From NCBI GenBank assembly GCA_945291235.1, contig CALYQY010000002.1, positions 1 to 51,605 on the forward strand: a stretch of 51,605 bases of DNA, read 5' to 3'. The translations under genes were made by a program, and so were the position numbers. Source of the stretch: an uncultured Gilliamella sp. GTDB lineage: Bacteria > Pseudomonadota > Gammaproteobacteria > Enterobacterales > Enterobacteriaceae. The notes beneath the pieces are model-generated. The model worked only from the letters and a program-made list of their open reading frames with translations, made no database searches and was not told the DNA's origin. Positions 40,516-48,625 of the stretch are shown here, in pieces. The stretch's first letter is position 1. Each line of letters starts with the position of its first letter.

Positions 40516-40539
40516 ACTCTGCTGGATGCCCAGCAGAGT
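40516..40539 (+). terminator. Hairpin after secF
   Basis: ACTCTGCTGG, loop ATGC, CCAGCAGAGT: a perfect 10-bp GC-rich stem 8 nt after the secF stop, followed by TATATC rather than a clean T-run. Confidence 0.6.
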
Positions 40540-40634
40540 TATATCAGACTGTTATTTAAACAAATGATATTAAATAGATTGACACCTATTATCGAGTTGA
40601 ATATTATTAGCCACAGTTTTATCCCTTTCTACTT

Positions 40635-40710
40635 GGGGCCATAGCTCAGCTGGGAGAGCGCAACGCTGGCAGCGTTGAGGTCAGGGGTTCGATCCCCCTT
40701 GGCTCCACCA
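40635..40710 (+). tRNA. tRNA-Ala (GGC)
   Basis: A 76-nt cloverleaf with acceptor GGGGCCA/TGGCTCC, including the G3:U70 pair that identifies alanine tRNAs, D-arm ATAGCTCAGCTGGGAGAGC, anticodon GGC, T-loop TTCGATC and encoded CCA. It marks the left edge of the accessory region. I saw no second copy of its 3' end in the window. Confidence 0.97.
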
Positions 40711-41026
40711 CTTTTTAAATTCATGTGTCAATGTTAATCAAACACAAACGATGACACTAAAGATATTAAATCCTACTTCATTATCATTCCTGTTATCGCG
40801 TTACTCATTCTCCTAAAGGCATATACCTACAAGTAAATATCTGAATACATCTATAATTAAAATAGGCAAAAGCTAAAACGAAAATTTAACTATCTTGATT
40901 GCATAAGGCTTTATTAATAATCCTAAAAGATTATATATACCGTTACTATGCCAAAATTCACGAGAAAATCATATAAAGTTAAAGAATAGTAAAGAAATGT
41001 ATATAGTAAGTAAATAATATTTAATT

Positions 41027-41184
41027 TATAATAATTATGTAAGGTTGATTTTGTGAATCTCCCTGACAAAACATCTATTTTAAACGATGAGTAGATCAAT
41101 ATGTTTTAGAACTTACATTCTGTTTTTATGAAAAATAAAAAATAGAACGACATGATGTAATGAAAATTACATCATGTTTTTTTT
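41027..41184 (+). ncRNA. Candidate small RNA or autotransporter leader
   Basis: A perfect TATAAT (41027-41032) would start a transcript near 41040 that ends at the strong terminator 41150-41184, about 145 nt. No ORF of note lies inside. AAAACAT and ATGTTTT can pair within it, and a CTCCCT stretch near 41060 could pair with ribosome sites. The -35 is poor. It could instead be the attenuated leader of the autotransporter that begins at 41227. The rest of the gap from 40711 shows nothing clear. Confidence 0.35.
41150..41184 (+). terminator. Strong rho-independent terminator upstream of the autotransporter
   Basis: A perfect 12-bp stem ACATGATGTAAT / ATTACATCATGT with a GAAA tetraloop runs directly into eight Ts. 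No annotated gene lies between it and tRNA-Ala 440 bp upstream. Confidence 0.85.
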
Positions 41185-41226
41185 GATTTAATTTTAGGTT
41201 AAATATTTTATAGGCTATTAATTTAT

Positions 41227-44200
41227 ATGAAAAATCATAAGTTTTCTGTTGTATATCAAACTATAGCATTAATAACGCTTTCCAGCGCGACTTATGTTAA
41301 TGCTTTACCATGTAGTATCGCAAATGGTCAAATTAATGCCACTAACTCTTGCGAGACGAATGAGAATAATCTTACCAATATTAATGTTAACGCAGGGGCG
41401 ACAGTTAACCATGATACCGCTAGTAGCTTAATTATCAATAATCCTGGGATTGAGTCAAATAGTAACGGAATTAATGTAACTGGTAGTAATGCGAATTATT
41501 TATTAAACGCTTCCGATACAACAAAAGATATAACAATCGATATCGGCGACAATAAAAAACAAAGAGGTCGAGGTATTTCTGTTGAAAAAGGTGCCACAGC
41601 AACCGTTAAAGCAAATAACGTGACAATCAAATCAAAGGATAAATATACCAACGATTGGAATGCAAACAATGCATTATGGGCAGGCTCTGGCGGTCAATTA
41701 ACTATTTTTGCTGATAAATTAGATTTATCAGTTGAAAATGCCACAACACCTTATGGAACAATTGGTGTCAACAACGGTAGTATAAAAATCCAAGGTAATA
41801 ATGGATTGTCAATTGCGACAATTTCTAACACTGGTGGATCAAGTGCCGGCATATGGGCAGAAGGCAAAGGAACGATAGATCTTGATCTTGTTAAAATTAA
41901 TACTGATTCTTCTCAAGATTATGTCATGGGAATTTATACTAAAAATAAAGGCTCAACCGTCACATTTGCTGGAGGTGAAATAGGTAGCCTTGCTAGTCGG
42001 GCCGGTTCAGCAATTCGAACATTGGAACAGTCACAGGTTATTGCCAAAGGTTATGATAAAGGATCTTTAATTATACAGACTAATGGAACGGATTCACGGG
42101 GTATTCGAGCAACGGGTGGTTCATCTGTCATTTTAAATAACGACAAACACACTAATTTTGTCACGCAAATTCATACTACAGGAAGCATTTCTGATGGTAT
42201 TAACGCTGGTCGATTAGGGACAATGCATAAGGATGGAAAAATCTTTAAGCATGGCGGTGAAATAGGATCGGAACTCGCGTCTTCAAGCATTGAAACTTAT
42301 GGTGAAACTCATATAAAAACAGATTCAGAAAATTCTTATGGTCTTCGACTTATTGGTGATGGAGCAAGCATAAAAATGCATGCGTTGGATGGACAAGGTC
42401 GTAGTACGATTCATTCAGCGACCACAGCAATACGTTTTAATTTTGGCAATGGTTACAGTCTGAATGAAGATGGTTCTTCGGCAAAAGATCTTGCCCAAAA
42501 TATGATGCTCGAAAATGTAGACATTACCAGTGATGGAAAATCAGGCAAGTTCGAATTGATTAATACCAGTGATAATAACAGTTTTATCTGTAAACTTGGT
42601 GGTTGTGACAAAAATGGAAATAATACCTATGCTAGCGGTAATTTAATTCAGGTCGGGGATCACAGCCTTGATGTCGGTATGTTATCGCATATCAACGATA
42701 ATAATTTAGCTATGACTGTGGCTGATTCAGTAAAAAATGGTGTGCTGTTATTAAAAAATAGTTCGGCAACAGCTGCTGAAAATACCGATCTATTAAATGT
42801 TACTTATGGTGGTGGAACGGCTAAAGTGACTGATAAGGTTTCAAGTAGTTTTAATTTGACGTCTAATGCATCGATCTTAAAAGGGAGTATCTTTACGGAT
42901 AAAACCTTAGACAAAGACAATCAAACAAGTCAATCCAACATAAGCTTGAATAATCAATCTACATGGTACATTCAACGTGATTCAAATGTGACTAATTTAA
43001 ATGTCCAAGATAGTGAAATTTATCTCAATCGCTACGACAATTGGAAAGATGAGCAAGGTAAATTACTTGAAAATGCTAACCAGCCTTCAAATTATACCGT
43101 CTTAGAGACAAATAAACTAACGGGTAATAATAGTCGCTTTTATTTCCAAACTGATATTGTTAACCAAAAAACAGATAAATTAATAATAACCGATAAAGAT
43201 GGGACGAATGGGCAACATTATGTCATTGTAAAAAATGATGGATCGCAAAGTACGACAGGAACAGAAAAAATTGACATCATTGAAACTAATGGAAATCATG
43301 CCGATTTCAAATTAATCAATAAAGTTGAATTAGGTGGTTATGAATATGATCTCAGACAAATTACTGATCCTGATTCAGACGATCTTGGTGGTTGGGAGTT
43401 ATATAGTACAGGTTCAAAACAGAAACCTTCAAAACCATCAAAAACTTCAACGGCTCAAGCAACGCTAAGCTTTGCAAATACTAACTATCTGCTTGTTTAC
43501 ATTGATATCCAAACTTTATTACAACGAATAGGTGATTTACGGAATATATCGGATCATCAAGGCGATTTTTGGATTAGAGGCGTCGTTGGTCAATTAAACT
43601 CATTTGCATCAGTTGATTATAATGATTATAAAATGAATTATCGGGGGCTACAAAGTGGTATTGATAAACTGGTTTATGAATCTGAAAATGGTCGTTTCTA
43701 TTTAGGTGGTATGATTGGCTACTATGATGTAGATCAAGATTTTAAACAAGGAAGTGGTTCAGGAAAAAACTATAATGTTGGTCTCTATTCTACTTATATC
43801 ACCAATAACGATTTTTACTTAGACGGTATTTTCAAATTATCCAAATTAAAAAATCAATTTAATGTTAGAGATAGCCAAGGTAAAAATATTTCGGGTAAAG
43901 GGAATACCCACGCGCTAAGTCTATCGTTAGAAGCAGGGAAACGTTTTTACCTTTCTGATGAAAAACAAGGGTTATATGCAGAACCTCAGCTACAAGTTGT
44001 TTATACTCGTAATGGCGCTGATTCAACAAAAGCGAGCAATGCACTCAAAGTTAAATATGATCGCTATAACTCATTGATAGGACGTACAAGTGTCATAATG
44101 GGATATGCGATACCGAATATCAAAAATCAAACCAATATTTACTTAAAAACAGGGTATGTTAAAGAGTTTGATGGTGATACTTCTTACCGATTAAATCATA

Positions 44201-44361
44201 TCAAGGAATCTAATCAATATCGTGGACATTGGTTTGAAAATGCACTTGGTATAAACGCAACCATACAAAATAATCATCATATCTACAGTGAAGTCGATTT
44301 TGCTAAAGGGAATAAGTTTAACAAAAAGCAGATCAACCTGGGTTACCGATACAACTTTTAA
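41227..44361 (+). CDS. Autotransporter adhesin (type Va)
   Basis: 1044 residues. A signal peptide ends near YVNA (about 27). The long passenger (about 28-740) is rich in Asn, Ser, Thr and Gly with beta-helix-like repeats and pertactin-type features near its end, then a Lys/Pro/Ser linker. The C-terminal 12-strand autotransporter barrel (about 780-1044) has GDFWIRGVVGQ, the GLQSGIDK strand and a final YRYNF aromatic end for BAM recognition. No protease triad or known effector motif is seen, so adhesion or aggregation is the best guess. The ribosome site is weak. A terminator follows the stop. Confidence 0.87.
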   Translation: MKNHKFSVVYQTIALITLSSATYVNALPCSIANGQINATNSCETNENNLTNINVNAGATVNHDTASSLIINNPGIESNSNGINVTGSNANYLLNASDTTKDITIDIGDNKKQRGRGISVEKGATATVKANNVTIKSKDKYTNDWNANNALWAGSGGQLTIFADKLDLSVENATTPYGTIGVNNGSIKIQGNNGLSIATISNTGGSSAGIWAEGKGTIDLDLVKINTDSSQDYVMGIYTKNKGSTVTFAGGEIGSLASRAGSAIRTLEQSQVIAKGYDKGSLIIQTNGTDSRGIRATGGSSVILNNDKHTNFVTQIHTTGSISDGINAGRLGTMHKDGKIFKHGGEIGSELASSSIETYGETHIKTDSENSYGLRLIGDGASIKMHALDGQGRSTIHSATTAIRFNFGNGYSLNEDGSSAKDLAQNMMLENVDITSDGKSGKFELINTSDNNSFICKLGGCDKNGNNTYASGNLIQVGDHSLDVGMLSHINDNNLAMTVADSVKNGVLLLKNSSATAAENTDLLNVTYGGGTAKVTDKVSSSFNLTSNASILKGSIFTDKTLDKDNQTSQSNISLNNQSTWYIQRDSNVTNLNVQDSEIYLNRYDNWKDEQGKLLENANQPSNYTVLETNKLTGNNSRFYFQTDIVNQKTDKLIITDKDGTNGQHYVIVKNDGSQSTTGTEKIDIIETNGNHADFKLINKVELGGYEYDLRQITDPDSDDLGGWELYSTGSKQKPSKPSKTSTAQATLSFANTNYLLVYIDIQTLLQRIGDLRNISDHQGDFWIRGVVGQLNSFASVDYNDYKMNYRGLQSGIDKLVYESENGRFYLGGMIGYYDVDQDFKQGSGSGKNYNVGLYSTYITNNDFYLDGIFKLSKLKNQFNVRDSQGKNISGKGNTHALSLSLEAGKRFYLSDEKQGLYAEPQLQVVYTRNGADSTKASNALKVKYDRYNSLIGRTSVIMGYAIPNIKNQTNIYLKTGYVKEFDGDTSYRLNHIKESNQYRGHWFENALGINATIQNNHHIYSEVDFAKGNKFNKKQINLGYRYNF

Positions 44362-44392
44362 TAACAATAAAATCCTAACAAACCAACTTTAT

Positions 44393-44422
44393 AAGCTTAT
44401 CCTTATTGGATAAGCTTTTTTT
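44393..44422 (+). terminator. Terminator after the autotransporter
   Basis: AAGCTTATCC, loop TTATT, GGATAAGCTT, then a run of Ts, 31 nt after the stop codon. Confidence 0.88.
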
Positions 44423-45187
44423 ATATATGTCGTAACCAAATATTCCCCCTAATTGAAATTTAATGAGCGATCAGTTGAACAAATAATTTTTTTAATTACA
44501 ACAGCAAAGTTATTGGTTTTTGTACGATGAAAGTAATATCAACCTTAGAATCTTATTCATGACAATTGAATGTTCCCTTTATCATTAATTTAATAATTAT
44601 TAAAAAATTCATGATTTTATAAAAGAAATCAACAATATTGATAACACTATCATTAAATTCTTGGCATATCGATTTGAACAGGTCAAACAAGCCAGTAATT
44701 TAAAAAGAAGACTTCTGATATTTACGCAAGTGGAGGTTTTGAGTGTATGCTTGAAAAACGAGAACAACAAGCTAATGAATTCGGATTGAATGATGAAATC
44801 ATCAAACATTTAAACGCTAATCTTGTACAACATTTTATTGAGGAAGCATTGAAATACGTTAATAATCTAGCAAAATAATCATATCGTAATTTTATCAATG
44901 ACAATAAGAAATTAAGTCTATTGTATGAAAAACAAAAGGTTAATATAAGTAAATTTCACTGCATTAAAATTTACTTTATCACTCACTTCATCACAAATCT
45001 TATCCAAAAACAGCTTGATGCCTATCCTATTTTTCGAAAAAATAACCGACTTACGTCAATAGATTAGCTAACCAATTTGGTAATAATTTATAAAAAAAAT
45101 AATAAATTGAAAGTGAAATGAACAATTGTTTATAACCGTTCTAACAAAATCATTAAACAGCAGTATTGAAGTTGTTTTAAATCTTTA
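44423..45187. other. 765-bp region between autotransporter and coupling protein
   Basis: AT-rich sequence without a full-length gene. It contains the decayed ORF described at 44604-44878. No convincing promoter was found for the coupling-protein gene. Confidence 0.45.
44604..44878 (+). pseudogene. Possible frameshifted remnant with a 43-codon end
   Basis: Two consecutive open frames look like pieces of one helical protein. The first (44604 to about 44716) includes KFLAYRFEQVKQASNLKRR. The second runs to the stop at 44878. The second also forms an independent small ORF, ATG 44747 to 44878 (43 residues, MLEKREQQANEFGLNDE onward), with a perfect GGAGG 10 nt upstream. I do not recognise the family. 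Either a remnant disrupted by a one- or two-base indel, or a genuine small gene. Confidence 0.3.
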
Positions 45188-47314
45188 ATGGGTAAAAGTA
45201 TGAAATCTTTTTACAGTATAAAACTAGCCAATTTTCTGAACTTTTTTTCAACGAATTTCTTTTATCATAGTGCAGAAATGCTATTTTTAATCTGGTTCTT
45301 CCTATTTTCATTCATATTTTTTTCATTAAAAATCACTCAAAATATATATCAATTAGGCATGATTTCTACGACAAGAGATGAAGGGAAGTTTGAACTTTCA
45401 GTCGATGGAAAAAAAAGAAAAAAGTTTGCGTTCAAATATATCAATTATGATAACCCTGTCAGCAATATCTTTTTTATCAGGCTATTTGGCGTTATTTTAA
45501 ACTATTTATCAATTGTTTTTTGTTTTATCATTTTTGCTAACTTATTATTAAATATAATCTTTTACTTTTTAAGTTTAGGTAAAATGATTAACTTAAAATA
45601 CTATAAATACTATCTTTTTAGTGAATATAATGTTTATGGTATCGCATGGATAGCTGTCGCATTTGCTTTAGCTGTCATTTGTTATCTGATTATCTACCAT
45701 AAATATACAAAACAGTTTTTTTCAGAATTAGATAAAAAAGTTAATGAATCAATGATTTCAAATATTAAAAAATCTGATTTAAGAAGCGGTAGTTTATTAG
45801 ATGTTAAAGATTTAAAATTTAATGAAGTCGATATTTACGATCCATCAGATTATTATCAAGAAGCGAAACAAAAAGATTCGTTATTTCTTGGTATTGATGA
45901 TGAATCGACCCCCATATTTTATAAAAAAAGTGTATGGAATGAAACTAACGTACAAATAATCGGAAAAATGGGAAGTGGTAAAGGTGTATTAGCAACATCT
46001 GTATTTATCCAATGTTACGAAAACTATAATGATTTCAATGTATGGTTCGATCCTAAAAACGACGAATGGGCTTATAGTGTTTTCAAGAATAAATCAAAGA
46101 AAGATCAGTTCTTTTATATAGATCTTAATCGAGATGCAGAGCCTCAATTTAATATATTCCAAGATATTACCGTCACAGAACTTAATGAATTATTTGTAGC
46201 CGGTTTTGGACTTGGCAGAACAGGAACAAATGCTGACTTTTATAAAATTGGTGATAGAAAAGTATGTCGTGAATTGGCTAATCAGTTTGAGGATGAACCA
46301 GATAATATCAACATCAACACGATTATGGAAAAATGGAATAAACTACCTAATGACCTAAAACAGCAAGGTTCAAGTTTTTTTGGTCAGCTTGAAGAATTAT
46401 CTGAATTAAAGTGTATTCAAACTGATAAAGGGATTAACTTAAAAGACATTATATCAGGCAATAAACCCGGCATGTTATATATAACAGGATCATTACGAGA
46501 TGAAAATGTTGTTATGTTACAAAAAATGTTGCTATTGAGAATAACGCAGATCATCGAAAAAAGGGACAGAAAACAAGATTTAACACACATTAATATCATG
46601 CTTGATGAAGTTCGATATATTTTATCTAAAAATACGTTAGAAATGATGGGAACAATACGAGATAAAAAAGCAAATATTATCTATACTCACCAATCGTTAG
46701 GTGATCTAGTTGGGTCAAGCCAAGATCTTGATCCTGCATCGACCAAAAATATCATGCTCGACAATGTTGGACTAAGATGGATATATAAACTTGATATAAA
46801 AGACAGTGCGGAATGGGCAAGTAATTTAACTTCAGAAACGCTAAAAGATGTAGAAAGAAGAACTTTAAGCTTAAATGATGCAAACGTAGAAATGGCAAGC
46901 AAAGAAACAACCATTTTTAAACAAAAAGCCAATTATATTGAAACGAGTGTTATACAGAATTTACCGAAACGCTGTGGCTTAATTATCGGATTAGAAGGCT
47001 TGCCTAAGTTAGCTTACAGTAGCCCAATAATCGTATCTAAATTAGATAAAGTATTACAGATAGCACCTAGATTGGAACTTACCTACAAAAAAACAACACC
47101 AAAAAACAAGGTTGAAAAACAACCAGTCAAAAAACAGAAAAAAAATGAGACCACTGTCGATAAAGAATTACTTAATCAAACTACAGGATTAGAAGATTTT
47201 TTAGCATCCAAACTTAAAAAAGATAAAAACCTATCTGATGAAATAATGATTGACATCGAAAGTAATCCTACCGCTCAACCAACGATTATAAATCATGAAG
47301 TGATTAAAGATTAA
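45188..47314 (+). CDS. Type IV coupling protein (VirD4/TraD-like)
   Basis: 708 residues. Three or more N-terminal membrane helices (within about 25-175) precede a cytoplasmic RecA-like ATPase. Walker A is GKMGSGKG at 259-266 and Walker B IMLDEVRY includes D473-E474. A TraM-recognition-like C-terminal part (MMGTIRDKKANIIYTHQSLGDLVGS) follows, then a Lys-rich and Asp/Glu-rich tail. Such proteins bring DNA or protein substrate to a type IV channel. It lies 382 bp upstream of a VirB operon on the same strand but separate from it. An in-frame ATG at 45200 is an alternative start. No relaxase is visible in the window. Confidence 0.85.
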   Translation: MGKSMKSFYSIKLANFLNFFSTNFFYHSAEMLFLIWFFLFSFIFFSLKITQNIYQLGMISTTRDEGKFELSVDGKKRKKFAFKYINYDNPVSNIFFIRLFGVILNYLSIVFCFIIFANLLLNIIFYFLSLGKMINLKYYKYYLFSEYNVYGIAWIAVAFALAVICYLIIYHKYTKQFFSELDKKVNESMISNIKKSDLRSGSLLDVKDLKFNEVDIYDPSDYYQEAKQKDSLFLGIDDESTPIFYKKSVWNETNVQIIGKMGSGKGVLATSVFIQCYENYNDFNVWFDPKNDEWAYSVFKNKSKKDQFFYIDLNRDAEPQFNIFQDITVTELNELFVAGFGLGRTGTNADFYKIGDRKVCRELANQFEDEPDNININTIMEKWNKLPNDLKQQGSSFFGQLEELSELKCIQTDKGINLKDIISGNKPGMLYITGSLRDENVVMLQKMLLLRITQIIEKRDRKQDLTHINIMLDEVRYILSKNTLEMMGTIRDKKANIIYTHQSLGDLVGSSQDLDPASTKNIMLDNVGLRWIYKLDIKDSAEWASNLTSETLKDVERRTLSLNDANVEMASKETTIFKQKANYIETSVIQNLPKRCGLIIGLEGLPKLAYSSPIIVSKLDKVLQIAPRLELTYKKTTPKNKVEKQPVKKQKKNETTVDKELLNQTTGLEDFLASKLKKDKNLSDEIMIDIESNPTAQPTIINHEVIKD

Positions 47315-47696
47315 CAATTTGTGATAACGATTTCAAAAAAAACATAATGGTAACGTACGTACTAAAAAATTTTTACGTTTCAATAACTATAGTGAAAAGC
47401 TTATTCTGTCTAGTTTTTGGTTATCTTTTTCCAAAAAAAATCGTTATATTTCGTAAAGATAATAATTAACAAACAACAATTATAATTACAAAATTTACTA
47501 AATTAGAACTGAAAATATCGAAAATAGCTATTATAGTACGACCCATCTTTACAAATTCGTTTCAATTAGCGATTTGTGCGATTTTAAAAATAAATTAATA
47601 AAAATCATATAACTATAAACAAAAAATAAAATAATAAAAAATTACAATAATTTGTAATCGTATATCATTATATTAGGAATAGAAGGAAATGAGGAA
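47315..47696. other. 382-bp intergenic region before virB1
   Basis: Very AT-rich (runs of A and T), without an ORF. It carries a distant inverted pair ATAACGATTT (near 47333) / AATCGTTAT (near 47448) and the palindrome at 47641-47658. It probably holds the virB promoter. Confidence 0.45.
47641..47658. promoter_or_regulatory. Palindrome, candidate operator of the virB operon
   Basis: ATTACAATAATTTGTAAT has perfect 7-bp arms around TAAT, 39 bp before the virB1 start and next to AT-rich sequence that could serve as a -10. The regulator is unknown. Confidence 0.35.
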
Positions 47697-48326
47697 GTGG
47701 AGTTAGTTACGCTTTTAACAGCTTGTGCTTTAAATGTAAGTTCTGATTTATTAGAACCATTAATTCAATTAGAAAGCGGTTATAACCCTTATGCTATAGG
47801 TGTTGTGGGCGCTTCTGTTCCTCAACCTACTTCTTTAAATGATTTTTGGCACACTATTAATGATTTAGAAAAAAGAAACAAAAATTATTCGGTAGGTCTT
47901 GCTCAAATCAATATCAAAAATCTTCATCGATTTAATATTCCTGTTCTTGATGCGGTAGAGCCTTGTAACAACATCAAATTATCAAGTGTCATATTGAAAG
48001 ATTGTTACTCAAATTATCAAGATATAGGAAAAGCATTGAGCTGTTATTACAGTGGCAATGATAAAACTGGTTTTAAGCGTGATTTTAATAATAGCTATGT
48101 TGAACGATTTTTAACATCTTATGCTAACAAGCAAGAAAATGTTGTTATCAATTTTGATTATGACCAATTTTATCAACTCAAAAATCAAGTTGAAAATTAT
48201 CATCACAATCAACCATCAACACAAATTGCTAGATCATCAAATGTTAAAAATACTAATCAAGTAAAAAATTTTTCTAATCACAAGAAAAAAGAATCGTTTT
48301 TGAAAAAAACAATCAATATGAACTAA
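47697..48326 (+). CDS. virB1: VirB1-like lytic transglycosylase
   Basis: 209 residues. It has a SLT/VirB1 fold with catalytic glutamate E26 in LIQLESGYNPYAIGV, the SVGLAQINIKNL motif and the late ALSCYYSGN segment. A Gln/Asn/Lys-rich tail follows the enzyme domain. It opens murein locally so a type IV channel can be assembled. GTG start with AAGGA about 9 nt upstream; the ATG at 47689 is out of frame. First gene of virB1-virB2-virB3/4-virB5. Confidence 0.88.
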   Translation: MELVTLLTACALNVSSDLLEPLIQLESGYNPYAIGVVGASVPQPTSLNDFWHTINDLEKRNKNYSVGLAQINIKNLHRFNIPVLDAVEPCNNIKLSSVILKDCYSNYQDIGKALSCYYSGNDKTGFKRDFNNSYVERFLTSYANKQENVVINFDYDQFYQLKNQVENYHHNQPSTQIARSSNVKNTNQVKNFSNHKKKESFLKKTINMN

Positions 48327-48341
48327 AGGAGAAAGAATAAA

Positions 48342-48614
48342 ATGAAATTAATCAAAAAATTATTTTGGTTGTCAATTGGGATTTTGATTACTAATCCAAG
48401 TTTTGCTGCCGGACTTTCTAAAACCGAAAGTGGTATGAAAGAACTGCAAAGTTCGATACATGCCATTGTAGGAATTGTATTTCTTATAACAGGACTCATT
48501 GTTGGTGTTTTAGTTTGGCGAGGATCAAAAACATGGGAAGAGTGTTCTAAATGGGTGATTGGAGTCGCATTTGCAGGTGGAGCGGCAGAATTCATTACGA
48601 TTTTCTTTGGATAA
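48342..48614 (+). CDS. virB2: VirB2-like pilin
   Basis: 90 residues: a signal peptide ending near SFAA (about 22-23), a short polar stretch, and two hydrophobic helices separated by WRGSKTWEECSKW. This is the TrbC/VirB2 pilin pattern. It would form the pilus of the type IV system. AAAGGAGAAAG ribosome site, 15 bp after virB1, 11 bp before the virB3-virB4 gene. Confidence 0.85.
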   Translation: MKLIKKLFWLSIGILITNPSFAAGLSKTESGMKELQSSIHAIVGIVFLITGLIVGVLVWRGSKTWEECSKWVIGVAFAGGAAEFITIFFG

Positions 48615-48625
48615 GTGTCAAATAA

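Noticed and set aside
44609..44904. Reverse-strand ORFs in the gap before the coupling protein
   Set aside because: Cys/Ser/Leu-rich translations typical of antisense AT-rich DNA, no ribosome sites; the plus-strand remnant explains the open frames better.
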